64,000 nucleotides of DNA from Salivita marina (GCA_038144425.1 JAYQNS010000002.1:992001-1056000); one strand, 5' to 3'. Shown: positions 16,831 to 26,016, numbered from the stretch's first letter. A program made the numbers and translations. The notes: generated by a model from the letters alone, not told the origin.

Positions 16831-17850
16831 GTGTACGCGCGCCTTCGCCCCTGGCTTTTCCGCCTAGCCCCGGAAACCAGTCACGACCTCACGCTGGGGC
16901 TGCTAGCGGCCGCAAGCCGCCTTCAGCTGGACACCTTAGCCCCAGCCCCGGTAGCCGATCCCATTGAGTGCCTGGGCCTCAGTTTTCCCAATCGCGTTGG
17001 GCTGGCCGCGGGGCTAGACAAGGATGCGCGCGCCTTTGAAGCGCTTGGCGCGCTGGGCTTTGGCTTCATCGAACTGGGGACGGTTACGCCCCTCGCCCAG
17101 CCGGGGAATCCCAAACCGCGCATGTTCCGGCTCCCGGAGGCGGACGCGCTCATCAACCGCATGGGGTTTAATAACGAGGGGCTAGAGCCCTTCCTTCGCC
17201 GAGTTCGCCGCCGCCGCTATGGCGGCGTCTTGGGCATTAACATTGGGAAGAACAAGGCCACCCCAGCGGAGCGTGCTGGGGACGATTACACCCGGGCGCT
17301 TCAGGCGGTGCATCGCCATGCCGATTACGTGACGGTCAACCTATCGTCCCCAAACACTCCGGGGCTGCGGGATTTGCAGCAGGGGGAGGCCTTTGCTCAG
17401 CTTCTGGAGGCCCTTGGCCGCACCCGGGAGGCCTTGGCCGATGAGCAAGGGCGCCGAACGCCGCTGCTCATCAAGATTGCCCCCGATCTTCATGACGACG
17501 ACTTAAAGGGCCTGGCGGCGCAAGCCGCCGCAAAGGGCGTTGATGGGCTGATTGCCTGCAACACCACGCTCAGCCGGTCGGCCGTCGAGCATCTGTCTCA
17601 CGGGCAAGAAGCCGGAGGCCTGTCCGGGGCCCCAGTCCATGCCCGGGCCCTGGAGGTTATAGCCTTGCTGCGGGCAGAGCTTGGCACCGCCTATCCGCTT
17701 ATTGGTGTAGGCGGCATTGATCACCCCGACCGCGCCCAAGCCATGGTGGCGGCCGGCGCGCAGCTGGTGCAGCTGTATACCGGCTTGATTTATCAGGGGC
17801 CGGCGCTCGTGTCCCGGGTGGCCCGGGCCTTGGCAGCGCCCGCGCCGTGA
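16831..17850 (+). CDS. pyrD: Dihydroorotate dehydrogenase (quinone), class 2
   Basis: A 339-residue membrane-associated FMN enzyme of pyrimidine synthesis, passing electrons from dihydroorotate to ubiquinone. The N-terminal amphipathic helix (LRPWLFRLAPETSHD) is typical of class 2. FMN and substrate segments are present: GLAAGLDKD, NRMGFNNEG, the active-site serine loop VNLSSPNTPGLR, and GVGGI near the end. The start is GTG at 16831. Its stop lies 3 bases from the convergent rmf stop. The pyrD-rmf-rlmL cluster is also found in pseudomonads. Confidence 0.97.
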   Translation: MYARLRPWLFRLAPETSHDLTLGLLAAASRLQLDTLAPAPVADPIECLGLSFPNRVGLAAGLDKDARAFEALGALGFGFIELGTVTPLAQPGNPKPRMFRLPEADALINRMGFNNEGLEPFLRRVRRRRYGGVLGINIGKNKATPAERAGDDYTRALQAVHRHADYVTVNLSSPNTPGLRDLQQGEAFAQLLEALGRTREALADEQGRRTPLLIKIAPDLHDDDLKGLAAQAAAKGVDGLIACNTTLSRSAVEHLSHGQEAGGLSGAPVHARALEVIALLRAELGTAYPLIGVGGIDHPDRAQAMVAAGAQLVQLYTGLIYQGPALVSRVARALAAPAP

Positions 17851-17853
17851 CCG

Positions 17854-18051
17854 CTAGCGCGGTTTGTGTAAACCAAACAACGCAAGGGTGCCGTTGGCGC
17901 GTTCTTCGGCCCCCGAAAGCCAGCCTTCAAGCCACTGGCTGCGCAGGCCCAGGGCACCGCGAGGGCACTGGCTACGGGGCCGGCCGCGCACGCCAGCGCG
18001 ATAGCCTTGGTGCCATGCACGCGCTTTCGTATTGCGTTTATGCGTTCTCAT
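17854..18051 (-). CDS. rmf: Ribosome modulation factor
   Basis: A 65-residue basic protein: the segments KARAWHQGYRAGVRGR, CPRGALGLRSQWLEGW and the flanking spacing match RMF of E. coli (about 55 residues), with a short C-terminal extension. RMF dimerises 70S ribosomes into inactive 100S particles in stationary phase. A longer frame starts at 18243, but GGAG 7 bases before the ATG at 18051 and homology decide the start. It lies convergent to pyrD and divergent from rlmKL. Confidence 0.9.
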   Translation of the reverse strand: MRTHKRNTKARAWHQGYRAGVRGRPRSQCPRGALGLRSQWLEGWLSGAEERANGTLALFGLHKPR

Positions 18052-18178
18052 GGAGCACTCCAAGTCGGGGGGGTAACTCCTTTTTTCTACGCCTCCGGCT
18101 CCGGGCTGTCGAACAACAAAAAGCTCTAAGGGCGCGCCTTTCGAGCGCCGGTCGCTATATGCCAAGGAGGGCAAGCTG

Positions 18179-20476
18179 ATGAGCAGGGCACGGCCGCGGG
18201 CCAAATTACTGGCGCCTACGGGACAGGGGCGGGCGGAGGTCATTATCCGCTGCCCCCGACGTCTCGAACGAATGCTTTCTCAGGAATTCGCGGAATTTCA
18301 GCTGCCCCCGGTACAGCCCTTTCAGGGTGGGGTCCAGGGGCTCTGGACCTTTGAGGAGGCGGAGCTTGCGTGCTTCGCCTCTCGCATCGCCAGCCGCGTC
18401 CTCTGGCCTTTGGCGCGTTTTCCTGCGCCGAGCGCCGATGGGCTTTACGCCGGGGCGGCGTCCTTACCTTGGGGCGAGTGGCTGCTTGGGCCTCGCAGCC
18501 TGGGCCTAGGCTTTGACGGGGTCCATGATCAGCTTCGCCACACTCGCTTTTCTGCCCTGCGCGTTAAGGATGCGATTTTCGACACCCTTCGCCAGGACGG
18601 CCTGCCTTTGCCCGAACTTGCCCCTGCCGGGGCGGAGCTGCAGCTCCACGGGGTGCTTCACCGGGAGCAGGTCACGCTGTATGTGGTGCTTGGGGGGGGA
18701 GCGCTCCATCGCCGGGGCTGGCGGCGGGATGGGGGCGTCGCTCCGATCAAGGAAAACCTGGCTGCGGCGATCCTTCGCCTCGGGGGCTGGGGTCTTGGCG
18801 CTGAGGGCCCCTTGCTCGATCCCGTCTGCGGATCGGGCACGCTGCTCGTAGAAGGCGCGCTGATGGCCCTGGGCATTCCCCCGGGGGCCAGTCGGGAGCG
18901 GAGCGGGCACGATCGCTGGGTAGGCGCTGAGCGGACCCAGTGGGCCGCGCTACGGGCTCAGAGCGGTGCCCAGGAACGGGAGACGCCCCTGCGTCTCGTT
19001 GGGCGAGACGCGGATCCGGAGCAGCTGGTTCGAACCCAGGTTCATCTGGAGGCGGCGGGGCTCCTAAATCATCCCCTGCTTGAGCTGGATCTGGCCGAAG
19101 GCCGGCTCGAAGGCTACGCGGGCACGGAGATGGCACCCCAGCTGATCGTCGGTAATCCTCCCTACGGCGCCCGGCTGGCGGCCAGCGAAGATCTCTTGCC
19201 GACCCTGGGTCGAACCCTAGCGCGGCACCATCCCGAAACTAAGCTGTCTTTCATCGTTGGGGTCCCTGCGGGGGAAGACTCGGACGCCCGAGCGCTCATC
19301 GCGCGGCTTGGGATTCCGGGGCTCAAGGCCAGCGCGCTGAACAATGGTGCCCTTGAAGCCATCGTGTTGAGCGGCGCAACGCCGGCGGCGCCCGAGGAGA
19401 AGGGGGCAGCGCAGGGCGCTGCGGGGGGCGGGCCTCCCCGCGGGGAAGACCCGCTTTGGGACAAAGCTTTAGATGCGGCAGAAGCCTTCGCCAACCGCAT
19501 CCGAAAAAATCGTGCCCACCTAGGGCGCTGGGCGCGCCGCCAGGGGGTATCGGCCTATCGCCTCTATGACCGGGATCTCCCGGAATATGCGCTGACTATT
19601 GATCACTATGGCACCGCCCTGGCCGTGCAGACCTACGAAGCGCCGCACACCATCGATCCGGCCCAGGCCGCGCTGCGTCAAAAAGCGGCTCTGGCGCTCT
19701 TGCCCGAGGCGTCGGGGGTGGAGGCAGGGGCCCATTACCTTCGGGAGCGGCGGCGCACAAGCCCGGAGAGCCAATACGGGGTGGCCAGCCGGGCCCAGGA
19801 ACGGGTCCAGGTCATCGAAGGGCTGGCCAAGTTTTGGGTAAACCTCAGCGACTACCTTGACACGGGGCTTTACCTCGATTCCCGGGGTGTTCGCCGGGTA
19901 ATAGGGGAATATCTCCGGATCCTCCGGGCGCGCCGGGCGCGGCAAGGGCGGGGCGGGCCTCGCCTTCTCAATCTCTTCAGCTACACCGGGACGGCCACCG
20001 TACAGGGCGCCCTCGCGGGAGCAGAAGAAAGCCTATCGGTCGATCTTTCTCGAACCTATTTGAACTGGGCTCGGGATAATTTCGAGCTGAACGGCCTTGA
20101 TGGGGCGCGCCACAGGCTGCAGCAGGCGGACGTGAAGACCTGGCTGGGGGGCCCGCCTGCGGGGCCCTGGGAAAGTCACTTCGATGTCATTTTGTTTGAT
20201 GCCCCCACCTTCTCAAACTCTGAGCGCATGGCCGAGGATCTCGACTTGCAGCGAGATCATCCGGTGCTGCTCGAAGCTGCTTTAGAACGCCTTGCCCCCG
20301 GGGGCGTGCTGTTTTTCGTGACCCATGCCCGCCGCTTTGATTTCACCTTCGAAGCTGAGGGGTGGGCGGTTGAGGAGAGGACCCACCTGACTCTGGATCA
20401 GGACTGCGACCGGGGCCGTCCCGCCCATCGTTGCTGGCTGGTGCGGCCCGAAGGGGAAAGCGTTGCCGAGCGCTAG
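18179..20476 (+). CDS. rlmL: Bifunctional 23S rRNA methyltransferase RlmKL
   Basis: A 765-residue fusion as in E. coli RlmKL. The N-terminal half has a THUMP-like region and an N2-G2445 methyltransferase domain with the NPPYGARL motif (near residue 324). The C-terminal half is the m7G2069 methyltransferase with SAM motif LFSYTG and DAPTFSNS (family form DPPTFSNS). A linker of Ala/Gly/Glu separates the halves. GGAGG precedes the ATG by about 8 bases. The stop shares CTAG 20473-20476 with the convergent ddl-like gene. Confidence 0.96.
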   Translation: MSRARPRAKLLAPTGQGRAEVIIRCPRRLERMLSQEFAEFQLPPVQPFQGGVQGLWTFEEAELACFASRIASRVLWPLARFPAPSADGLYAGAASLPWGEWLLGPRSLGLGFDGVHDQLRHTRFSALRVKDAIFDTLRQDGLPLPELAPAGAELQLHGVLHREQVTLYVVLGGGALHRRGWRRDGGVAPIKENLAAAILRLGGWGLGAEGPLLDPVCGSGTLLVEGALMALGIPPGASRERSGHDRWVGAERTQWAALRAQSGAQERETPLRLVGRDADPEQLVRTQVHLEAAGLLNHPLLELDLAEGRLEGYAGTEMAPQLIVGNPPYGARLAASEDLLPTLGRTLARHHPETKLSFIVGVPAGEDSDARALIARLGIPGLKASALNNGALEAIVLSGATPAAPEEKGAAQGAAGGGPPRGEDPLWDKALDAAEAFANRIRKNRAHLGRWARRQGVSAYRLYDRDLPEYALTIDHYGTALAVQTYEAPHTIDPAQAALRQKAALALLPEASGVEAGAHYLRERRRTSPESQYGVASRAQERVQVIEGLAKFWVNLSDYLDTGLYLDSRGVRRVIGEYLRILRARRARQGRGGPRLLNLFSYTGTATVQGALAGAEESLSVDLSRTYLNWARDNFELNGLDGARHRLQQADVKTWLGGPPAGPWESHFDVILFDAPTFSNSERMAEDLDLQRDHPVLLEAALERLAPGGVLFFVTHARRFDFTFEAEGWAVEERTHLTLDQDCDRGRPAHRCWLVRPEGESVAER

Positions 20477-21437
20477 GGAAAGCGAGGGCCGCGGTTAAGG
20501 GCGCTCTGGACCAGGCTGCGGGCCAGCTGGGTGAAAGGCAGCCCTGCGGCCTTCGCGGCGTCAGGGTAGAGGCTGGTGGGGGTCATGCCCGGCAGCGTAT
20601 TCACCTCCAATAGCATCGGGCCGGCCTGCGTCAGTATGAGATCAGCTCGGGAGAGATCTCGGCAGCCAAGGCTGTCGTGAGCGGCTAGGGCGATGTGCTT
20701 AAGGGCCTCCGCTTCAGCGTCGCTCACCGGTGCGGGCACCAAGTGCTCGCTTGCCCCCGGGGCGTAGCGGTGTTCATAGTCGTACCAGCTGTGCGCGGGG
20801 GTGACGATCTCGATAAGGGGCAGGGCGACGGCGTCCTGCTGCACCGGGGCGAATATGGCAGCGGTGAGCTCCCGGCCTGCGAGCCTCTCCTCCACAAGCA
20901 CCGCGTCGCCGAAACTGAGGGCCAGCTCGAGGGCCGCTTCAAGGGCCTCCGGGCTATCCACGAGCGTCACGCCGAGGGCCGAACCTTGCTGGCTGGGCTT
21001 TACGACGACTTGGTTGCCGAGGGTGCTTTGCACCATAGCGGCAGCGACCTCCGGCGTCGTTTCCCGGGGCACCACTACATCCCGGGCCACAGGAAGGCCC
21101 GCGGCCCGGAAGCAATGCTTGGCAAGGGTTTTATCCATGGCCGTCACGCTGGCAGCCACGCCGCTGCCGACATAGGGGATGCCCAGAAGGTCGAGCAGGC
21201 CTTGAACCGTTCCGTCCTCCCCCGGGGGCCATGGAGCGCTGGGAAAACGACGTCCGGTGCCAGGGCCAAAAGGTTTGCGGTCAGGTCCCGGTCCACCTCC
21301 AAGCGCGTGAGCTGCCGGGCGAGGCCCGTGAGCGCCTGCTCAAGGCCCGCCGCGGAGCTCCGGGAGACCTCAGCCTCCGGGGACGGTCCCCCTTGGAGAA
21401 TGACCACATGGGCCTGGGCTAAAGCGTTTCCAGTCAT
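20473..21437 (-). CDS. D-alanine-D-alanine ligase-like ATP-grasp protein, frameshifted
   Basis: N-terminal part (21437 to about 21226): VVILQGGPSPEAEVSRSSA and VVFPALHGP, the Ddl N-domain. C-terminal part in another frame: AMDKTLAKHCFRAAGLPV, VVVKPSQQGSALGV, WYDYEHRYAPG and LLEVNTLPGMTPTSL, the ATP-grasp domain. One extra C at the run 21224-21228 (coding-strand C) rejoins them as HGPPGEDGTVQGLLDLLGIP, giving 321 residues, the normal Ddl length. ATGA overlap with the S9 peptidase stop couples it to an unusual peptidase operon, not the mur/fts cluster where ddlB normally lies. It could be a second Ddl or a ligase with another substrate. Confidence 0.85.
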
Positions 21438-23374
21438 GGCGTGTTTAAGCGCTCTTCGCAGGCAAAAGTAAGGTCAATGGAGGGATCGGTAGGCGTGAAG
21501 CCAAAGACCCGCCCGTAGAAGCTTAGCTCCGCCAGCAGGGCCGTGCGAACGGTTTCTGCTTGCCGAAAGCCGTGCTGCTCTCCGGGAAAGGTTAGGTAGG
21601 CGGACGGCACGCCCGCTTCGGTCATGGCCGCAATCATGGCTTCGGGCTGGGACGGGGGTACCACGCGGTCCTCCAAGCCTTGAAGGAATAGCACCGGTGC
21701 GGTGATCCGATCAGCGTGGTGTCGCGGTGAGCGGGCCCGGTAGCGGTCGCGGGTGTCCGGCAGCGGTCCGACGAGTAGATCAAGGTAGCGCGCCTCGAAC
21801 TTGTGGGTGTCCGTGGCCAGCGCCTCCAGATCCGTAACGCCGTAGAGGCTGGTGCCCGCCCGGAAGGTGTCGTGGAAGGCGAGGGCTCCGAGCACCGTGA
21901 GGCCTCCGGCGGAGCTGCCACGAATGGCGCAGCGCTCGGGGTCGACCCGGCCGGCGAGGATGAGCGCCTTCGCGCCGTCGACGCAGTCGCTCACGTCCCG
22001 CGCGCCCCAGGCGCCACGAAGGGCGTCCCGGTAGGCTCGACCGTAGCCCGTGCTCCCCCGGTAATTGACATCGAGCACGGCAAAGCCGCGGCTTGTCCAG
22101 AACTGCACTTTCAAATTGAGTGCCGGGGAGGTGGACGCCGTGGGACCCCCGTGGCTGATCACGAGCAGCGGCGGGGGCACATCGGGGGCCGTGACCGATG
22201 CGTTTTTTGGCGCGTAAAAGTAGCCGTGGGCTGTCTCCCCATCCTCCGTGGCGAAGGTAAGGGTCTCCGGTTGAGCCAGAACCCCTTCGGGAAGCGCGAG
22301 GGCACTGCCTTCGCGAAGGGTTTCTGCGCTGCCCTCGAGGGCGAGGGCCACGAGCGTCGGGAAGGCGTTGCTGGCGCCAGCCACAGTGAACAGCCGGGTG
22401 CCGTCGCTGCATAGTCCGTCAAAGTGATCGAAGGGTGTGGCAAGGGCAGCCAGCTCACCGCTGCGCCGATCAAAAACGCCCAGCCGTTGCTTTCCTTCTT
22501 CAAACCAGAGGCAGGCGAGGCGGTGATCATCGATAAAACACCAGCTCCGCATGCCGAGTTGCCAGAGGGGGAGGCCGAATTCCGCGGTCCGGGGTAGGCA
22601 CGCCTTGGGCTTCTCGCCAGCCGCGGCTTGCTCGTATAGGTTCCACCACCCCGTGCGGTCGTCCATGAAAAGGAGTGCCCCCTCCGGGTCCCAAGCGGGC
22701 TGAAACACGCTCGTACCCTGGCCTCCTGCTACGGCGACGGGATCGCCTTGCGGCAGCCCTTCTGCCGTTAGCCGTTGGCGATAGAGCACGGCGCCGTCCC
22801 AGGGCATCTCTCCCTGGTCCCAGGCGAGGTAGGCGAGGCATCGACCGTCCGGGCTTGGGGCGGGGCTGGCGTAGAAATCGTGGCCCGACGCTACCACCTG
22901 GGGCTGCTCCATTCCGTCCTCCGCAAGGTGATGGAGCGCGAGAAAGTTTTCCGTTTTTCCGTCTCGGTCCCGTTCCCCCACCAGCCAGAGGCCGCGACCT
23001 TGGGCGTCGGGGACGCATTCCCCCCAGCGGGAGCCGTCATCGGGGGTCAGGGCCACGGCGTCGCCGCCAGCGAGCGGCTGGGCGTAGAGGCGCTGGTCCT
23101 GGAAGTTCACGAAGAGCACCCGCCCCGCAACCACCGCATAGGCCCGGCCCCCGTACTCATGCACCCGAGAGCGCACGTTGAAGGGGGCGGGCACGAGGCC
23201 GCCGGTGGCGAGAGAAAGGCTTTGGACCGAACTCCGGCCCTTTTCCTCCGGTGTCCCTTCCATCCAGTACAGCTGCCCCTCAAAAACTTCTGGAAAGGCC
23301 AGGGTCCGGGCGCCGGCAAGGAGCGCCTCCGGGGTGATAGGGGAGGGCCAGGATCCGTAGGGCTGGACAGTCAT
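21434..23374 (-). CDS. S9 family prolyl oligopeptidase
   Basis: A 646-residue cytosolic serine peptidase with an N-terminal beta-propeller and a C-terminal alpha/beta-hydrolase. Catalytic residues are visible: nucleophile in RGSSAGG (Ser488), LEDRVVPP (Asp569) and GEQHGF (His601); HGGPT and NYRGSTGYG mark the oxyanion region. No signal peptide. The ATG at 23374 overlaps the GNAT stop, and its own stop overlaps the Ddl-like start. It should hydrolyse short peptides or acylated amino-acyl compounds. Confidence 0.95.
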   Translation of the reverse strand: MTVQPYGSWPSPITPEALLAGARTLAFPEVFEGQLYWMEGTPEEKGRSSVQSLSLATGGLVPAPFNVRSRVHEYGGRAYAVVAGRVLFVNFQDQRLYAQPLAGGDAVALTPDDGSRWGECVPDAQGRGLWLVGERDRDGKTENFLALHHLAEDGMEQPQVVASGHDFYASPAPSPDGRCLAYLAWDQGEMPWDGAVLYRQRLTAEGLPQGDPVAVAGGQGTSVFQPAWDPEGALLFMDDRTGWWNLYEQAAAGEKPKACLPRTAEFGLPLWQLGMRSWCFIDDHRLACLWFEEGKQRLGVFDRRSGELAALATPFDHFDGLCSDGTRLFTVAGASNAFPTLVALALEGSAETLREGSALALPEGVLAQPETLTFATEDGETAHGYFYAPKNASVTAPDVPPPLLVISHGGPTASTSPALNLKVQFWTSRGFAVLDVNYRGSTGYGRAYRDALRGAWGARDVSDCVDGAKALILAGRVDPERCAIRGSSAGGLTVLGALAFHDTFRAGTSLYGVTDLEALATDTHKFEARYLDLLVGPLPDTRDRYRARSPRHHADRITAPVLFLQGLEDRVVPPSQPEAMIAAMTEAGVPSAYLTFPGEQHGFRQAETVRTALLAELSFYGRVFGFTPTDPSIDLTFACEERLNTP

Positions 23375-23919
23375 GAATCGCTACTCCGAAGGGTGGTCCG
23401 GGGATCAAGGAGGGTCCAGCGTTCGTGGTCCCGCCAAGCGCCATCAAGGTACAGGAAGGCTGGGGAGAAGCCCTCCCGGCGGAAGCCAAGGCGCCGAACC
23501 AGCGCAAGGGAGCGCCGGTTCCCAGGTTGAATATTGGCTTCTAGGCGGTGCAGCCCCAGGCGATGAAAGGCCCAGGTGCAGAGGGCGGAAAGGCCTTCAG
23601 CCATCAATCCTCCTCTGCCGCTCAGGGCCGTTGCGTAGTAGCCCAGGGAGGCGCTAAGGAAGCTGCCCCGGACGATATTGTTGAAATTCACTACGCCGAG
23701 GAGGGCGCCTTCCTCCCGATCAATCAGTAAAAACCCCCGGTGATCTTCCCGTCGCACCCGGGCCAGGTAGGCGCCGAAGGCCCCTCGGGTAAGGGGCGGG
23801 AAGATCCAGGGATAGTGGAGCTCCCGGGAAAGGGCCATGGTTTCTAGGAAAACGGTCCCGTCCTGCTCCTGGGGCGGTCGAAGCAGGAGCCGAGGGGTGA
23901 AGAGGGCTTCTTCGTTCAC
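23371..23919 (-). CDS. GNAT family N-acetyltransferase (RimJ/RimL-like)
   Basis: The start is a GTG at 23919 overlapping the C39 peptidase stop (GTGA); the frame extends upstream only as shadow. The 182-residue protein reads ALFTPRLLLRPPQEQDG at the N-terminus, then GYYATALSGRGGLMAEGL (acetyl-CoA loop region) and RLGLHRLEANIQPGNRRSLALVR, diagnostic for RimJ/RimL-type GNATs that acetylate protein or small-molecule amines. Its stop overlaps the S9 peptidase start. The substrate is unknown and may be linked to the flanking peptidases. Confidence 0.9.
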   Translation of the reverse strand: MNEEALFTPRLLLRPPQEQDGTVFLETMALSRELHYPWIFPPLTRGAFGAYLARVRREDHRGFLLIDREEGALLGVVNFNNIVRGSFLSASLGYYATALSGRGGLMAEGLSALCTWAFHRLGLHRLEANIQPGNRRSLALVRRLGFRREGFSPAFLYLDGAWRDHERWTLLDPRTTLRSSDS

Positions 23920-24947
23920 GAGGTGTTGCCCTCCCAGGGTCGAGGCCAAAGTACGTAGGCCGCTCCGCGATGGGTCAGCCAAGCCTTGCTAAAGCTATCG
24001 AGGGGGTAGCGCCGTGCCACCGTGTCCAGGTTGGGAGCGGCTGGATCTAGCACCTCGGCGGCGCCGCCCTGAAAACCTCGAAGCACCAGGAGATGGCCCT
24101 GGGTCTCTAACAGGGGCGCCTCGGGGAGGGCGCCTGCGGCGAAGCGCACGGACGGGACGAGGGCGAAGCCCGCATCGAGTAGGACCTTAGCCTGGGCGAG
24201 GGAGGAAAAAAGTTGGAGCACTCCCGTCGCGGAATAGCGCTGGAGCGCCGCAAGATTTTGGGGCCAGAGACCGAAAAAACGATCGAAGGCGCCATGGCGG
24301 CAGGTTTCATAGAAGCGCTCGGGCACGGCCTCGCCCCAGCCCTCGAGGACCATGCGTAGGCTCGTGGGGCTGCAGCGGTGCCGGGCGGCGTCACCCCCTT
24401 CCGCCATTTGAGAACGGGGGGGGAAGCTCAGCAGCCTTGCGCTTTCCCCGGGGGGCTCGGGTGTCGCCGGTTGGTCCCAGGAGCGCTTTGTGAAGCTGAG
24501 CAAGAGTGCTCCGGGATCCCCCTCCAGGCGAAGGCTAACGGTGAGATCCTGAGTTGCCTTTGCGATTACTCCGTCTAGCCCCTGGGTAAGGGTCGGCAGA
24601 GAAGGATCGGGCGCTTCCGCAGGCTTTGGGGCACCGCCGTCCCCGCCGAAGGTTACGGGCAGTAGGGTCAGCTGCCCCTCCGAGGTTTCGAAGCGAAGGG
24701 TGGCCTGGCCAGCCCAGGTCTGCGTGCTCTGAAAGCTCGGGACAAGCCCCTCCCCAGCGGCAAGGGACAGGGTGCCGAGGGGCGTCCAGCACCCCGTGCC
24801 GGCGGGGAGCGGGCGATGATCGCAGATGGCGAGGTCGGGGAACGCCTTCAGCAAAGGCTCGGGTCGAAGATCCCGGGGCACGGCAATGCCGGGTTCCTTC
24901 GTAAGGAAGCAGGAGTACGCTAGCCTTGGCAGGACGGAGGCGCTCAT
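23916..24947 (-). CDS. C39-like cysteine peptidase (Peptidase_C39_2 type)
   Basis: A 343-residue protein with an N-terminal beta-rich region (1-170) and a papain-like C-terminal domain. The predicted triad is Cys192 in RHRCSPTSLRMVL, His285 in QGHLLVLRGF and Asp301 in VLDPAAPN. The layout resembles C39-family peptidases I recall mainly from actinobacteria. No signal peptide is seen, so action in the cytoplasm is likely. It is the first gene of the coupled C39-GNAT-S9-ATP-grasp unit, with its start only 36 bases from the divergent glutaredoxin-like gene. Family assignment is reasonably sure; function is not. Confidence 0.78.
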   Translation of the reverse strand: MSASVLPRLAYSCFLTKEPGIAVPRDLRPEPLLKAFPDLAICDHRPLPAGTGCWTPLGTLSLAAGEGLVPSFQSTQTWAGQATLRFETSEGQLTLLPVTFGGDGGAPKPAEAPDPSLPTLTQGLDGVIAKATQDLTVSLRLEGDPGALLLSFTKRSWDQPATPEPPGESARLLSFPPRSQMAEGGDAARHRCSPTSLRMVLEGWGEAVPERFYETCRHGAFDRFFGLWPQNLAALQRYSATGVLQLFSSLAQAKVLLDAGFALVPSVRFAAGALPEAPLLETQGHLLVLRGFQGGAAEVLDPAAPNLDTVARRYPLDSFSKAWLTHRGAAYVLWPRPWEGNTS

Positions 24948-24983
24948 GGGCGCATGATACGGGCATAAACGCAGGAGGCACTA

Positions 24984-25229
24984 TTGGAATCCCTTTGGCT
25001 CCTTGGGACCGCAGGCTGTCATTTGTGCGATGCATTGCGCCCTGAGGCGGAGGCGGCGGCGCGGGCCTTGGGGTTTCACCTTGAGGCGGTGGAAGTCATG
25101 GACCATGAGGCACTGCTGGCGCGCTTCGAAACCCAGATCCCGGTGCTCTACTGGCCTCGGACGGACCGGGCTCTCCCGGGGCCCTTTACCGTCCCTCAGG
25201 CCCTTGCCTTTCTTCAGGCGGAGGCCTGA
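24984..25229 (+). CDS. Glutaredoxin-like protein (DUF836)
   Basis: An 81-residue thioredoxin-fold protein with a CHLC redox motif at residues 12-15 and the cis-proline region TQIPVLYW. The start is TTG at 24984, chosen because AGGAGG lies 6 bases before it and the fold begins immediately. The 3-prime end overlaps the convergent tatD-like gene by 44 bases. The redox partner is unknown. Confidence 0.85.
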   Translation: MESLWLLGTAGCHLCDALRPEAEAAARALGFHLEAVEVMDHEALLARFETQIPVLYWPRTDRALPGPFTVPQALAFLQAEA

Positions 25230-26004
25230 GGCGCTCCCCGAACAGTCGGACGGTGTTTTCTGCGCATTGCGCGGCCAGCGAGAGAAGGGCCACGCCTCGG
25301 AGCTTGGCCACGGTCTGCGCTATCACGGGTAAAAAGGCCGGTTCGTTGTGCCGGGGCCGGGGGCGGAGGGTGCGGGGAACGAGAAAGGGTGCGTCCGTTT
25401 CGAGCAAGAGCCGGTCCTTCGGAATGCTGGGGATCGCTTGCCGGAGCGCCTCCCCCCGGCGCTCGTCACAGACCCAACCCGTCACCCCAAAATAGAGATC
25501 GTGGGCGAGGCCCCAGGCGAGCATGGCGGGATCGCCGGTGAAGCAATGGAGGACCCCGGATACCTTACCCTCGAAAGGCGCAAAGCCGCTTTGGAAGCGG
25601 TCTGCCGCGTCTCTTTCATGAAGAAAGAGGGGTAAGCCCGTTTCTTCAGCCAGGGCGAGCTGGGTTCGGAAGACCCGCTCCTGCACGGGCCGGGGAGAGT
25701 AATCGCGGTTGAAGTCTAGGCCCGTTTCGCCGATGGCGCAGGCCTCGGGGTGGGCGGCGAGGCGGCGCAGCTGGTCTGCTAAATCCTCTGGGGCGCCCGC
25801 GGCATCATGAGGATGGACTCCCACGGTGGCCCCGAAACCCTGTCCCGCAGCGCTGGCCTGGGCTAGGGCGGCCGCGGCGCCGTCAAGGTTCGTCCCCGTG
25901 AGCAGTCCCGCCCGGACCCCAGCGTCCCGCGCGCGGGCGCGTACCTCCGGGAAAGCCGTCGCCAGGGGCGCGTGGGTGCTGTTGATGCCGATATCAATCC
26001 ACAT
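25186..26004 (-). CDS. TatD family metal-dependent hydrolase
   Basis: A 272-residue TIM-barrel hydrolase. TatD signatures are seen: VGVHPHDA, IGETGLDFNRDYS, LFLHERDA, LHCFTG and LLLETDAPFLVPR. The initial metal motif reads IDIGINSTH, a variant of the usual D(S/T)HCH. Family members act as 3-prime exonucleases or DNases. It follows the DUF1499 gene by 12 bases on the same strand and is likely in an operon with slt. Confidence 0.93.
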   Translation of the reverse strand: MWIDIGINSTHAPLATAFPEVRARARDAGVRAGLLTGTNLDGAAAALAQASAAGQGFGATVGVHPHDAAGAPEDLADQLRRLAAHPEACAIGETGLDFNRDYSPRPVQERVFRTQLALAEETGLPLFLHERDAADRFQSGFAPFEGKVSGVLHCFTGDPAMLAWGLAHDLYFGVTGWVCDERRGEALRQAIPSIPKDRLLLETDAPFLVPRTLRPRPRHNEPAFLPVIAQTVAKLRGVALLSLAAQCAENTVRLFGERLRPPPEERQGPEGR

Positions 26005-26016
26005 AGCCTCGGGGAC

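Noticed and set aside
20473..21437. ddl as a pseudogene
   Set aside because: All ATP-grasp motifs on both sides of the break are intact, and a single base in a run restores the family length.
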